NCBI GenBank assembly: GCA_944393505.1
Contig: CALYAK010000002.1
Coordinates: 1-37,887 of the forward strand
Length of the DNA stretch: 37,887 bases
From: an uncultured Clostridia bacterium
Lineage (GTDB): Bacteria > Bacillota > Clostridia > TANB77 > CAG-508
Direction: 5' to 3'
The translations under genes were made by a program, and so were the position numbers. Positions within the stretch are counted from its first letter, which is position 1, and each line of letters starts with the position of its first letter. The notes below the pieces were generated by a model. That model was not told where the DNA came from. It worked only from the letters and a program-made list of their open reading frames with translations, and made no database searches. This document shows, piece after piece, positions 1 through 8,903 of this stretch.

Positions 1-34
1 TTTTTCTTTTTTTAGGCATAAAAATATTGAGGCA

Positions 35-53
35 GAAAACTTTCAAAGTTTTC
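35..53 (-). terminator. Weak hairpin after tsf
   Basis: A 9-bp perfect inverted repeat with a one-base centre lies just past the tsf stop, followed on the minus strand by a short ATATTTTTAT tract. It could end the rpsB-tsf transcript, but the tiny loop and broken T-run make it a weak call. Confidence 0.35.
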
Positions 54-71
54 CACCCCAACAATTGACAA

Positions 72-953
72 TCAGCCATTAATTTGTTTTGCAACTTCTT
101 CTGCGAAATTTTCTTCTTTCTTTTGAAGTCCTTCACCTTTTTCTAGTCTTACGAATCTTATAATTTCGCATCCTTTTTGTTTTGCTAAATCTCCAACTTT
201 GATATCTGGATCTTTTACGAATTCTTGCTCTACTAAACAAATTTCTCCGTAGAATTTTCCAATTCTTCCTTTTACCATTTTTTCTGCAATTTCGGCTGGT
301 TTTCCTTCATTCATTGCTTGTGCTTTTAAAATTTCCATTTCTTTTTCAACACGTTCTGCTGGAACATTTTCTCTTGCTAAGAATTCTGGTCTTGCAGCTG
401 CGATTTGCATACAAACATCTTTTGCAAATTCTTTATCATTTCCTTTTATCTCTACTAATACAGCAATTTTTCCGTCTCCATGGATATATGATTCGATAAA
501 ATTATCTGTTTCGAATCTTTCAAATCTACGAATCGACATATTTTCTCCGATTTTTGCAATTTTATCGGTTAATACGTCTTTTACTGTTTTGCTTGCATCA
601 CTAATTGATTTTTGAGAAAGTAATTCTTCTACATCTGCTGGTTTGGTTTCAGCAATTTGTTTTGCAACTTCTTTTACAAAGCTACGGAATTCTTCATTTT
701 TTGCAACGAAGTCTGTCTCTGCATTTACTTCAACTGCTACACCAACTTTTGCATCTGGTGTAATATATGTTTCTACTAACCCTTCTGCAGCAATACGATC
801 TGATTTTTTTGCAGCTTTTGCAATTCCTCTTTCACGTAAAAGTTCAATTGCTTTTTCTTCATCTCCATTTGTTTCTGCAAGAACTTTTTTACAGTCCATC
901 ATTCCTGCACCTGTTTTCTCTCTTAATTCTTTAACTTGGCTTGCTGTAATCAT
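72..953 (-). CDS. tsf: Elongation factor Ts
   Basis: EF-Ts is the guanine-nucleotide exchange factor that recycles EF-Tu-GDP during translation in the cytoplasm. The 293-aa product starts [20 protein letters not shown], the family N-terminal UBA-like helical module, and carries the EF-Tu-contacting TDFVAKN motif at residues 80-86. Length is normal for bacteria. The ATG at 953 follows an AAGGAGG-type site at 961-967. It lies 73 bases downstream of rpsB in the near-universal rpsB-tsf order, so it is probably co-transcribed from the rpsB promoter. It contains no CGG codon. Confidence 0.97.
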   Translation of the reverse strand: MITASQVKELREKTGAGMMDCKKVLAETNGDEEKAIELLRERGIAKAAKKSDRIAAEGLVETYITPDAKVGVAVEVNAETDFVAKNEEFRSFVKEVAKQIAETKPADVEELLSQKSISDASKTVKDVLTDKIAKIGENMSIRRFERFETDNFIESYIHGDGKIAVLVEIKGNDKEFAKDVCMQIAAARPEFLARENVPAERVEKEMEILKAQAMNEGKPAEIAEKMVKGRIGKFYGEICLVEQEFVKDPDIKVGDLAKQKGCEIIRFVRLEKGEGLQKKEENFAEEVAKQING

Positions 954-1026
954 TTTTATCCTCCTTTATCTATTTGAAAAGGATAGGGCAGATAAAAGCC
1001 CTACCCTTTTTCTTAAACATTTTCAT

Positions 1027-1824
1027 CTATTTTGTCTCTTCTTCAACAGTTTCTGCTTCAGCTTCTTCGTTTGCTGCAACCTCTTCGATACTTGGTTCTT
1101 CTGAAACAACTTCTTCTTGTTCTTCAACCATTTCTAGAGATTCTCCTTGTCTTCCTTCAATAATCGCATTTGCCATTACGTCAGTAATTAATTTTACAGC
1201 ACGAATTGCATCATCATTTCCAGGGATTGGATAATCAACATCTTCTGGATTGCAGTTTGTATCAATTAATCCAACAACTGGGATATTTAGTTTTCTAGCT
1301 TCTAGAATACCAATTCTTTCTTTCTTTGGATCAACGATGAATAGAACACCTGGTAGTTCTTCCATTCCTTTAATTCCACCTAAGTTCTTTTCTAGTTTTT
1401 CCATTTCTTTCTTTAAGATGATAACTTCTTTTTTTGGTAATACATCGAAAGTTCCATCTTCTTGCATTGTTTCAAGTTCTTTTAGTCTTTCTACTCTTGC
1501 ACGAATGGTTTCGAAGTTTGTAAGCATTCCACCTAACCATCTTTGGTTAACATAGAACATTCCGCTTTTTTCAGCTGCTTCTTTTACACATTCTTGTGCT
1601 TGTTTCTTTGTTCCAACAAATAGAACTGTTTTTCCTTCTTCTGCTTGCTCTTTCATGAAAGCATAAGCTTCATCTAATTTTTTTGATGTTTTTTGTAAGT
1701 CGATGATATGGATTCCGTTTCTAGCTTGGAAAATGTATTCAGCCATTTTAGGATCCCATCTTCTTGTTTGATGTCCGAAATGAACACCTGCTTCTAGTAA
1801 TTGTTTCATTGCAACTACTGCCAT
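1027..1824 (-). CDS. rpsB: 30S ribosomal protein S2
   Basis: S2 is a primary structural protein of the small ribosomal subunit. The 265-aa product begins [19 protein letters not shown]; the HFGHQ segment and following TRRWDPKM are diagnostic of S2. I place the start at the ATG at 1822-1824, because a strong AAGGAGG sits at 1834-1840; an upstream in-frame extension of 24 residues has no family counterpart. The last ~30 residues are an acidic Glu/Val-rich tail, which is common in clostridial S2 proteins. It is the first gene of rpsB-tsf and is preceded by a structured leader. Confidence 0.97.
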   Translation of the reverse strand: MAVVAMKQLLEAGVHFGHQTRRWDPKMAEYIFQARNGIHIIDLQKTSKKLDEAYAFMKEQAEEGKTVLFVGTKKQAQECVKEAAEKSGMFYVNQRWLGGMLTNFETIRARVERLKELETMQEDGTFDVLPKKEVIILKKEMEKLEKNLGGIKGMEELPGVLFIVDPKKERIGILEARKLNIPVVGLIDTNCNPEDVDYPIPGNDDAIRAVKLITDVMANAIIEGRQGESLEMVEEQEEVVSEEPSIEEVAANEEAEAETVEEETK

Positions 1825-1853
1825 TTTTCTTTTCCTCCTTTTAGTTATTCCTC

Positions 1854-1922
1854 CATAAGATGTCCAACATTGAAAAAAACTTGCTCTAAAAAACAAGCAC
1901 TCTTCTTCAACTCCATCTTATG
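1854..1922 (-). ncRNA. Structured rpsB 5' leader
   Basis: Between the promoter and the rpsB ribosome binding site are three nested complementary segments: a 9-bp outer stem CATAAGATG (1914-1922) with CATCTTATG (1854-1862), a 5-bp stem (1870-1874 with 1906-1910) and a 4-bp stem (1880-1883 with 1894-1897). The outer stem abuts a GGAGG about 10 bases before the main ribosome binding site. By analogy with ribosomal-protein autoregulation it may be an S2-binding leader. The pairing is seen; the function is inferred. Confidence 0.55.
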
Positions 1923-1943
1923 TGTGTATTTTTAACAGGCATT

Positions 1944-1972
1944 ATTATATCAGAAAAGTGAAAGAAAAGCAA
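1944..1972 (-). promoter_or_regulatory. rpsB-tsf promoter
   Basis: On the minus strand there is a perfect TATAAT (1944-1949) with TTGCTT (1967-1972) 17 bases upstream. Transcription would begin about 10 bases further on, immediately before the structured leader. Confidence 0.7.
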
Positions 1973-2000
1973 TACCTTTTCGTTTTTTTCTTATAAGTGA

Positions 2001-2028
2001 AAAGAAGAAGGATTTCCCCTTCTTCTTT
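2001..2028 (-). terminator. Terminator of the glycine-rich protein gene
   Basis: An 11-bp perfect stem (AAAGAAGAAGG, 2001-2011, with its complement 2018-2028) and a 6-base loop lie just after the stop of the glycine-rich gene. The minus-strand continuation is T-rich. Confidence 0.65.
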
Positions 2029-2035
2029 CTACAAT

Positions 2036-5000
2036 TTATTCCACTAATGTGATTCTAGCATAACCATTGCCAGATCGACTATTTCCTGTTGTGGATGCAT
2101 TCGTTAAATAGTATGAACTATTTAATAGACAACCGGAAGGATAACTTGATGCGGTGGATGAAGTATATACATAACCAGAGCCACCTCCACCTCCAGGTCC
2201 ACCAGCTCCTCCACCTCCGGCCACCATACCAGCCACCCCCGGCCGCCTCCTCCATGATAAGAGTTACCCGCCGACGCTCCTGATCCAGATCTACCTCCTT
2301 GGCCAAAACTTCCACTTGTCGCTCCATAATTATTACCCTGATATGTTCCATAACTTCCTCCACTAGTTTGAGTGCCTCCGCCGCCTCCTGTTCTCGTATT
2401 ATCTGATGAATTTGCTGCTTTTGTACCAGATGTTCCACCACCGGCTCCTCCTACTGAATGCCACGCACCACCTCCAGAACCTCCACCTCCAGAACCTCCA
2501 CCTCCGCCAGCTACAATCACTCTTGCGTATAAAGAAGTAGATTTAATTCGAATATCGGTTCCTCCACCTCCAGCACCTCCTGTTGTTTCGGTTCTATTAG
2601 CATTTTGCATATTTCCTCCTCCATTAAATCCTCCAGAAGCACTACCACTGCTAGAACCACCTTGTCCTCCCACATAAATATATAGTGTTGTTCCTGAAGA
2701 AAGTGATATCGTTCCAACAGAATATCCTCCTAATCCTCCTGCTCCCGCATCACCATTTCCACCTTGAGCGCCCCATACTTCTAGGATAACTGCACAGTTA
2801 CTTGTTGTCGTATAGCTTTGTGCTCCTCCTGTATAGGCAAAGTTCTTTACTGTATAGGTTATTGCTATACTTTGGGTCTTTTCACTTGTATTTCCTGCTT
2901 TATCTTTTACGACTACTTTTGCACTAAATGAACTTGGTTTACTTGTATAATTTATTCCTGTATAGGTATATGTATTTCCTGTTTGCGTTGTTTTACTTGC
3001 ATTATTTAAATAATATTGATAGGTTCCACTACTTGCTAATCCACTAAACGCATCACTTGCACTTACTCTTACCGATAATGTTGTCGCTCCTATTCCTGTT
3101 TTTGTAATACTTGATATCGTTGGTCCTACTGTATCTCTTGTAAAGACTAATCCTATACTTGCTGCTGACTTTCTTCCCGAATAATCATAGCTATATGCTG
3201 TAACTGTCCATGTTCCATCTGCTTCTACTGTGAATGTTCCACTTGTTGTTGTTTCTAATTCTCCCGTATCTACACTTTGATTTGTTGTTACACTTTGTCC
3301 TGCTACTGTTCCATTTCCTTTTGCTGTTCCTGTTACTCGATAAGTCATTTTTGTTTCCATTGGACTTGTCACATCACTTCCACCATTCATTCTTACTGTT
3401 ACATTACTTCTGTAATAACTTGCTTCTCCCTGTGTTCCACTCGATACCGTTGGTGTATTTGCTGTTGGATTTACCATATCCCTTGTTACGATGATTCCTT
3501 CTGCTACTACCGATTTTCTTCCTGCTTTATCATACGTATATCCTTTTACTGTCCACCTTCCATCTGCTGCGATGACAAATGTTCCATTATTTGCAATATC
3601 TGTTTCAGTAATATTTACTTGTTGTCCACTTGTGATACTTACTCCTCCTATTGTTCCATTTCCTGTTGCTGTTCCCGTTACTGTATACGTTGTTTTCTTG
3701 TAACAGGTATCATCTTGACTACTTAGTTTTACCGTTATATCACTTCTGTAATATGTCTCTTCTCCCATTGTTCCACTTACTACTTCAATCACTGGTGGTT
3801 CTGGGGTTACTGTATCTCTTGTTACTTCTAATGTATTTGTTGTTACTCTTACATTTTCTTTGTTATATGTATGGATCTTGATTGTCCAGTTTCCATCTGC
3901 TCGTATTTGAATTGTTTTCTCATTTGCCATCTCAATCTCATCTTCACTTAGAGCAACTCCTTTATCATAATACGTTCCATCCATGTTTCCTGCTCCGGTT
4001 GTTGTTCCTAGTATCTGATACGTTACTCTTGAGATATCTACATTATTTTCATCTTGTCCTGTTAGACTTACATCTACATCCGTACTACAATATTTTCTTG
4101 CTCCTTCTACTCCTCCACTTACTGTATCTCCTACGGTTGGTGTATTACTTATCCAGATTGCTGGTCTTGAGATGACATCACTTGCTGTCATATTTCCTGC
4201 TTCATCTTTTACGATCATATACATATCATAGGTTTTATCTGCTTCTAATCCAGTATACAAATACGTTGTTTCTTGACTTAAGTTATCTGTATACGTCATA
4301 TTGGGTGCTAATTTATGGCGATATGTATATCTTCCTTCTGTTGCTAAACCTGATGCATAATCATCTGCTGACATACTAATTCGGAATCCCTCTCCGATTA
4401 CTTGCTCTCCTTTATACAGTGTTACAATTGGTCTTGATGCATCTCTTCTCACATTTAATGTTGGTGCTGTCGATAGTCTCATTCCTCCACTATCATACGT
4501 ATATGCTACAATTGCAAAACTTCCATCTATTGCGATTCGGAAAGTTGTTCCATTGGCGATATCTACCTCTCCTGTATCGACTTCTCCTGCTTGGTATTCC
4601 GTATTTCCAATTGTTCCGTTACTATATGCTGTTCCTCTTACTCGATACGTTACTCTGGATGATCCTGTATCTGTTCCTAATACACGAAGGGTAATATTAC
4701 TCGTATACCATTCATTTTGTCCCATATTTCCACTAGCTACACTGACTGTTACTCCATTTCCTGCTGTTGATCCTGTTTCTCTTTTTAACCACATAATACT
4801 TGAGTTTGATTTTTTTCCTTCTAAATCATAGCTATATGCTGTAATGGTATATTCTCCATCTTTGGTAAAGGTTAACGTTCCACCATTTTCAATATCAATC
4901 TCTTTAATTAATCCACTTGGATAAAGTTCGTTATTAATTTCATCAACGGTTGTTGTTAGAATATATTTAATTCTTAATGTTTTATCCGTTGTTGCAATTT

Positions 5001-5385
5001 GGATGGTTACATCACTTCGGAAAAAGCTTGCTGCGATCTCTTCTCCTTCTAGTACCGTAATGGTTGGTGATACTGCATCTCCTCCGATCATACTTCCATC
5101 ACTTCCACCGGTGTTGGTATTCGTTCCTCCGCTGTTTGATCCTACTTGGTTGCCTCCTCCACTACTTCCATTTTCGCCGCCCTCGGAGCTTCCTCCTGTA
5201 TCGGTACCCGGGATAATACCAATTCCGGTATAGAGCTGATTATCTCTTAATTCTTCTTGCAAAGCTGCTAATTGCTGATTATCATATTCTGTTTCGTTTG
5301 TTATCATATTCTTGGTATCTTTTGCTTGAAAGATAATTCCATCTTCTCCGATTACTGCATTTAGAGTGATTCCTGCTAAGATCAC
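2036..5385 (-). CDS. Giant repeat and glycine-rich surface protein with two CGG +1 frameshift sites
   Basis: The predicted product is about 1,115 residues once two +1 shifts are applied. It starts with a hydrophobic pilin-like segment (ILAGITLNAVIGEDG), then a Gly/Ser linker, six or seven ~100-residue Ig-like modules sharing YYRSxxTV, TGNGTI, IxADGxWTV and VTRDT, and ends in a long ALK-type glycine-rich domain with a conserved tail ending GNGYARITLVE. The single frame from 5385 runs off into non-Gly-rich sequence at 2241. Skipping one C at CGG 2239-2241 gives GGGWYGG, and skipping one C at CGG 2217-2219 gives the true C-terminus ending at 2036. The start is uncertain: GTG at 5385 has no ribosome binding site and an in-frame TAA lies at 5407-5409, so the N-terminus appears cut. 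It is probably exported and cell-surface associated. Confidence 0.75.
2217..2241 (-). other. Two CGG +1 frameshift sites, 22 bases apart
   Basis: On the minus strand the zero frame reads GGC CGG GGG (CGG 2239-2241). Skipping the C gives seven codons for GGGWYGG, which bring the reading to a second in-frame GGC CGG (2217-2219). Skipping that C enters the frame encoding the glycine-rich C-terminus. Both quadruplets (CGGG, CGGA) then read as Gly in a poly-Gly tract. Confidence 0.65.
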
Positions 5386-5485
5386 AAGTACAACGATTGT
5401 TACTCGTTATGCAAAAAAAGAAACAAGATTGAGGTTTTGTCGTCCTCTTTCTTGCTTCTTTTTTGCCTAAATTAGCTTTTGGCAT
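5386..5485 (-). other. Disrupted N-terminal coding region upstream of the glycine-rich gene
   Basis: An ATG at 5485 opens a frame reading MPKANLGKKEARKR and then a phenylalanine-rich hydrophobic start. This resembles the charged leader of a pilin-like signal, but it is one base out of frame with the VTIVVLVILAG helix that continues the large protein. A one-base skip near 5403-5409 would join them. No CGG occurs at this break, unlike the other four. It could be an indel, a recombination scar or a sequence error. Confidence 0.4.
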
Positions 5486-5498
5486 GTTTGGAACGTCT

Positions 5499-6023
5499 CT
5501 ATTTCGGAGATACCCGGCCTCCTTGGTAGGGTTTTGCGATATTACTCGCCTTATACGGAGTATATTTGCTTTGACTTGGTTTGGTATCCGCAGTTAAATA
5601 GGTAAAGAGTCTGTCTTTCTTCTTTTTTCTGCCTTTGCGAATTTGTCCTATTCGAGAACTTGGTAGATAAGCATTGGGATAAAGTACCAACTTACCAAAA
5701 AAATCTCCTGAATCAAATTGGATCGTAAAACAGGTATCACGGCTTGTCAGTATGCCTAATTCATCTTTTGGATAGCAGTGTGTGAAGTTTAAATGGATTT
5801 CTTCCCGATATTCCGTTTTTTCACTTTTGCACCGAAAATACAGTTCCAGTTTAAAACGATGATCTGCGCTGGCAAGTAGTTTTCCGTGATCCGCAATCTC
5901 CTTGTTAGGAATCCATAGCGAAATTGCACAGGAATTTTTTTGAGAAGTAACTGTTACCAATACCTCTTTGTCCTTGGATACAATCGTGGGATATTTCCGC
6001 TTCGATAACACTTTTGATGCCAT
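5499..6023 (-). CDS. Hypothetical protein with foreign codon usage
   Basis: This 174-aa product is not recognised. It begins MASKVLSKRKYPTIV, has alternating hydrophobic stretches suggesting a beta-rich fold (residues ~12-125) and a basic, Lys-rich C-terminal third without membrane segments. Codon use differs from the neighbours: CTG, GCC, AGC, GCG and CCC are frequent. It holds four in-frame CGG codons (5514-5516, 5805-5807, 5832-5834, 5997-5999), the only ones in the window outside frameshift sites. A +1 shift at any of the first three read gives an early stop, so if the gene is expressed they are presumably read as Arg. A shift at the last would extend the protein into the frame at 5485. 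It has its own strong promoter. Recent transfer is likely. Confidence 0.6.
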   Translation of the reverse strand: MASKVLSKRKYPTIVSKDKEVLVTVTSQKNSCAISLWIPNKEIADHGKLLASADHRFKLELYFRCKSEKTEYREEIHLNFTHCYPKDELGILTSRDTCFTIQFDSGDFFGKLVLYPNAYLPSSRIGQIRKGRKKKKDRLFTYLTADTKPSQSKYTPYKASNIAKPYQGGRVSPK

Positions 6024-6067
6024 CTCTCACCATTCCTTTTCAAAATTAGTTTATGTAAACTATTAAA

Positions 6068-6096
6068 ATTGTACCAAATTTCACTATGTTTGTCAA
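6068..6096 (-). promoter_or_regulatory. Strong sigma-A promoter for 5499-6023
   Basis: Minus-strand TTGACA (6091-6096), a 17-base spacer and TACAAT (6068-6073) form a near-consensus promoter about 45 bases ahead of the ATG at 6023. Confidence 0.75.
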
Positions 6097-6101
6097 TTTT
6101 G

Positions 6102-6144
6102 AGAGAACGAGTGAAATTTCTTTCCGAAATTTCACTCGTTCTCT
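6102..6144. terminator. Long perfect hairpin terminator
   Basis: A 19-bp perfect stem (6102-6120 with 6126-6144) and 5-base loop lie between the dehydrogenase gene and the upstream promoter of 5499-6023. The T-rich tail is on the plus strand, while the gene that ends here is on the minus strand, so it may work in both directions. Confidence 0.6.
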
Positions 6145-6169
6145 ATTTTTTATTTTTTCTTTTTCTTTT

Positions 6170-7246
6170 TTATTTTACATATTCATTTAATGGCTTTATT
6201 TTGAATTGTAGATCTCCCATTTTTTCGGTTGGCACATATCCAGGTTTGCTATTGATGACATCTGGAATACGATTTACAATCGTTGCGCAAGTTAATTCTA
6301 CAGTAGCTGGTCTTGATACAACAATCGTAGTATCTGGCTCTCCATAAACAGTCCATTCATTTTTATCAAAATCATCTTTTGAATATACTTTTCCAATACA
6401 TTCACTTTCGATGACAATACCTTCTTTTGTCGTTGTTGTAACAACTGCACTCATTCCTGTTGCGTCCCCTACTTTTACCGTCATTCCTAATGTTGTTGAA
6501 TAAATATCTTCTGTATGTGTTTGTGGTACTGTTTTTTGTGTTTGGCTTTCTACGGTTAAGCCTAATTTCTCGCATAACCATCCATTTACGTTCCACATAT
6601 ATGACGGTAAATATTCACCTTTTTCAATTACTTTTTGTCTTTCTTCATCTGAAATTCGATCAACAGAAGCAATTTGCTCATCGAATTCTTGTAAAGTTAA
6701 ACCTGCTCCATGAGCTTTTGCTAAAGCAATTCCATAATCTTCTACGTTATAGCTAGAACTTCCTTTAATTTTTTTAATGGTCTGCGTTGATCCTGCAATC
6801 GAAGAAATTAATTGTCCCCAATAGATATCTTGGTATCCACTTCCAGTTATGGTACAACCGGTTTGTTTTGCCATTTCATCAATTTTCTTTGTTGCATTTG
6901 GGTTTGAATTTTCTGGGAAGAAAGCTTCCTCACAAGTCGTAATTGCATTAATTCCTAATTTTGCACATAGATAAAGTACATCTTCTACATCTGCAAATAG
7001 ACTCATAGTTTCTACAATACAAATATCTGGTTTTACTTCTTTTAGCATTTCTTCTGCATTTTCCAATGCAGTTACTTTTACATTTTTGTCTTCTGAATTC
7101 ATGATGCTTCCAATGTCTTTTCCGATAACGTCTGGGTTTACATCCACTGCTCCAACGACTTCTCCGCCCTTTTCATAAACATAGCGCATGGTGTAAACTG
7201 CCATTTTTCCTGTACCAATTTGTACGACTCTTACCTTACGATCCAT
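6170..7246 (-). CDS. 2,4-diaminopentanoate dehydrogenase-like oxidoreductase
   Basis: This 358-aa protein resembles the clostridial family of 2,4-diaminopentanoate dehydrogenases, which are related to dihydrodipicolinate reductase and act in ornithine/lysine fermentation. An N-terminal Rossmann motif (VQIGTGKMA, residues 8-16) indicates NAD(P) binding. The mid-protein TTCEEAFFPEN and GSGYQDIYWG segments match the family pattern as I recall it. The ATG at 7246 is chosen because AAAGGAGAG lies at 7257-7265; a longer upstream frame has no support. Other ornithine-pathway genes are absent from the window, so the physiological substrate is an inference. Confidence 0.75.
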   Translation of the reverse strand: MDRKVRVVQIGTGKMAVYTMRYVYEKGGEVVGAVDVNPDVIGKDIGSIMNSEDKNVKVTALENAEEMLKEVKPDICIVETMSLFADVEDVLYLCAKLGINAITTCEEAFFPENSNPNATKKIDEMAKQTGCTITGSGYQDIYWGQLISSIAGSTQTIKKIKGSSSYNVEDYGIALAKAHGAGLTLQEFDEQIASVDRISDEERQKVIEKGEYLPSYMWNVNGWLCEKLGLTVESQTQKTVPQTHTEDIYSTTLGMTVKVGDATGMSAVVTTTTKEGIVIESECIGKVYSKDDFDKNEWTVYGEPDTTIVVSRPATVELTCATIVNRIPDVINSKPGYVPTEKMGDLQFKIKPLNEYVK

Positions 7247-7281
7247 TTTTTCATCTCTCCTTTGTTTCTTATATTTATTAA

Positions 7282-7316
7282 TAGTTTGTATCAATCTCCT
7301 ATTTTTATACAAACTA
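7282..7316. promoter_or_regulatory. Inverted repeat in the promoter region of the dehydrogenase gene
   Basis: Two 10-bp arms, TAGTTTGTAT (7282-7291) and ATACAAACTA (7307-7316), are separated by 15 bases. On the minus strand the outer arm overlaps a TATAAA-like -10. It could be a repressor operator or a 5' hairpin. Confidence 0.45.
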
Positions 7317-7339
7317 AAAATACGAAGTTCTTTCCGAAA

Positions 7340-8044
7340 TTAGGAAAATAAATTTTCAAAAAATCTTTTAAAAAATTGGATAATTGAATCTACTAACCCT
7401 TTTAACATTTCATTGCTTTCATAGGTTTCCACCAAAAAATTATGGGTTGGTGGAAAAAACCAAATTGCTAATAAAACGATGGCAAAAATTGCGATGGATT
7501 TCACAAGTTCTTTTATTCTTTTTAAATTCCACGGCTCTTTTACTTGATATCCTTGTGCTCTCCAATAACTTGCATAAGCATCTTGATACCCTTCACGGTA
7601 TGCATTCTGAACTTTTCTTCTTTCTCGATTTCTCTTTGAAAAAACACCTGTCACTAAATTGCCCATATAACCTAGAAATGTTTCTTCTTTTGGAGTTTGT
7701 TGTTCCTCTGTCTGTCGAATCGACTCTTGTCTAAATTCTTCCTGTCTTGGTACCGATCTTTCTTGTGTATGATAAACTTGTTCCTTTTGTAATTTTGCTT
7801 CTCGTTCAGCTTCTTGTTGTCTTCTTATTTCTGCTCGCTCTCGGTCATATTTTTCTCTTTTGGTTGGGTCAGACAAAATTTCATATGCTTCATTTAGACT
7901 TTTCATCATTGCTTCCGCAACTTGTTTCTTTTCTTTTGGTTGCAGATCTGGGTGATATTTCTTTACGAGTGTTTTATATGCTTTTTCAATGATTTCATCC
8001 GATGCATTTTCACTTACTTGTAAAATATCATATAGATTTTTCAT
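7340..8044 (-). CDS. Membrane-anchored J-domain protein
   Basis: The 234-aa protein has an N-terminal DnaJ domain (residues ~3-66) with the HPD tripeptide at 31-33, which stimulates the ATPase of DnaK-type chaperones. A charged Glu/Arg/Gln-rich linker follows, then a single membrane helix at about 190-207. The Gly/Phe-rich, zinc-finger and C-terminal substrate domains of true DnaJ are absent, so it is a specialised co-chaperone facing the cytoplasm. The ATG at 8044 has an AGAGGGG ribosome site. It is divergent from the DUF4364 gene. Confidence 0.85.
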   Translation of the reverse strand: MKNLYDILQVSENASDEIIEKAYKTLVKKYHPDLQPKEKKQVAEAMMKSLNEAYEILSDPTKREKYDRERAEIRRQQEAEREAKLQKEQVYHTQERSVPRQEEFRQESIRQTEEQQTPKEETFLGYMGNLVTGVFSKRNRERRKVQNAYREGYQDAYASYWRAQGYQVKEPWNLKRIKELVKSIAIFAIVLLAIWFFPPTHNFLVETYESNEMLKGLVDSIIQFFKRFFENLFS

Positions 8045-8075
8045 GAATCCCCTCTTTATTTCATACTCTTCATTC

Positions 8076-8084
8076 AGTATATCA
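8076..8084 (-). promoter_or_regulatory. Extended -10 promoter of the J-domain gene
   Basis: The minus strand reads TGATATACT: a TATACT hexamer (8076-8081) with the TGn extension and no clear -35. Confidence 0.45.
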
Positions 8085-8122
8085 TTTCTATTTGAAAAAG
8101 AATAGTATTTTTTGTTTTTTTA

Positions 8123-8131
8123 TGCTATAAT
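8123..8131 (+). promoter_or_regulatory. Extended -10 promoter of the DUF4364 gene
   Basis: TGCTATAAT gives a perfect -10 (8126-8131) with the TGn extension. The start codon is at 8163, 31 bases further on. Confidence 0.65.
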
Positions 8132-8162
8132 GTGACCATCATAGAATTTAGGAGTGAGAAAC

Positions 8163-8717
8163 GTGAAATTAACATCGGATAATGAAACCTTAGCAGAGAA
8201 TAAAGTCCTAATCTTATACATTTTAGGAAAACTAAAAAAACCGATTACCAATGATAGCTTATATAAACTAGTTTTATCTGCACTTGATATGAACTATTTT
8301 TATTTCCAACAATTTTTATTAGATTTAATCGATTCCAAATTTGTGATCAGTTTTCCAAAGGAAAACCAAACGGTTTATGAAATTACAGAGCTTGGAAAGA
8401 ATACTCTTGATCTTACCATTGATATTTTGCCTGGTATTATCAAATTAAAATTAGATACGAATTTTAAAAATTTATTAAAATCATCGGAAGATGAATATTC
8501 CATCATTGCAGAATATACCCCACGAAGTGAAAATCATTATATTGTTGACTGCAGAATTATGGAAGATAATGAAACAACTTTTGAAGTAAAAACCTTTGCT
8601 AATTCTCGTGAGCAAGCAAAGGATATTGTTGATAATTGGAAAGCAAATGCTTCTACGATTTATCCACAAATTTTAAACTTATTAACAACATCGAACAAGA
8701 AAGAAGAAAAAAAATAA
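8163..8717 (+). CDS. DUF4364 family winged-helix protein
   Basis: This 184-aa protein looks like the DUF4364 family of clostridial proteins, which have an N-terminal winged-helix fold and are thought to regulate transcription. The opening (LAENKVLILYILGKLKKPIT) and the following helix-rich region fit the DNA-binding part; residues ~110-175 form a beta-rich C-terminal domain. I choose the GTG at 8163 because AGGAG at 8150-8154 is well spaced; the GTG at 8154 overlaps that site. It is monocistronic and ends before hairpins at 8727 and 8815. Its targets are unknown. Confidence 0.8.
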   Translation: MKLTSDNETLAENKVLILYILGKLKKPITNDSLYKLVLSALDMNYFYFQQFLLDLIDSKFVISFPKENQTVYEITELGKNTLDLTIDILPGIIKLKLDTNFKNLLKSSEDEYSIIAEYTPRSENHYIVDCRIMEDNETTFEVKTFANSREQAKDIVDNWKANASTIYPQILNLLTTSNKKEEKK

Positions 8718-8760
8718 ATTAATTTCGGAAAAAGCTTGCTTTTTCCCTAGGTAGTTGTGA

Positions 8761-8856
8761 TAAAATAAGAACATGAGTTATTAATCTAATTATGTGCTCA
8801 TCTATAACCAAAACCAAGAAAAAAGAAGTTTTTCATCAAACTTCTTTTTTCTTGCC
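8761..8856 (+). ncRNA. Candidate small RNA between DUF4364 and proS
   Basis: A TGATAAAAT extended -10 (8758-8766), with TTGCTT 19 bases before it, could start an ~85-base transcript near 8773. The transcript would begin with a small ATGAG/CTCAT stem and end at the strong hairpin 8815-8854. Only sequence signals support it. Confidence 0.25.
8815..8854. terminator. Bidirectional terminator between DUF4364 and proS
   Basis: A 17-bp perfect stem (8815-8831 with 8838-8854) and a 6-base loop separate two convergent genes. T-rich tails are present on both sides. Confidence 0.75.
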
Positions 8857-8903
8857 TTATTTTCTAGATTTTAATTATTGTTTCTTGTTTTGTTTTTTCT
8901 GTT

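Noticed and set aside
1841-1870. A nine-codon open frame ending just before the rpsB ribosome site, resembling a leader peptide
   Set aside because: No ribosome binding site, and it lies inside the predicted stem structure.
1825-1896. Longer S2 starting at 1896
   Set aside because: The extension translates the leader stem and bypasses the strong ribosome site at 1834-1840.
2372-2677. Long proline-rich plus-strand frames opposite the glycine-rich domain
   Set aside because: They are antisense readings of Gly codons (CCN), without promoter or ribosome site.
2150-2760. Repeated cctcca-type units that look like a short tandem-repeat or CRISPR-like array
   Set aside because: Irregular spacing; fully explained by poly-Gly coding on the minus strand.
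5348-5350. CGG in the frame read from the ATG at 5485, which would shift into the glycine-rich gene frame
   Set aside because: It would replace the pilin-like helix with nonsense. In the real frame the bases are read as ATC GGA, so I treat it as coincidence.
5282-5485. A 67-codon open frame read from the ATG at 5485
   Set aside because: Beyond the first ~25 codons it is the out-of-frame copy of the pilin-like helix (Cys/Asn/Arg-rich nonsense), and it has no ribosome site. I use only its beginning as a possible leader remnant.
8727-8746. Hairpin GGAAAAAGC/GCTTTTTCC as the terminator of the DUF4364 gene
   Set aside because: Only a two-base loop and no following T-run; the hairpin at 8815-8854 is a better terminator.
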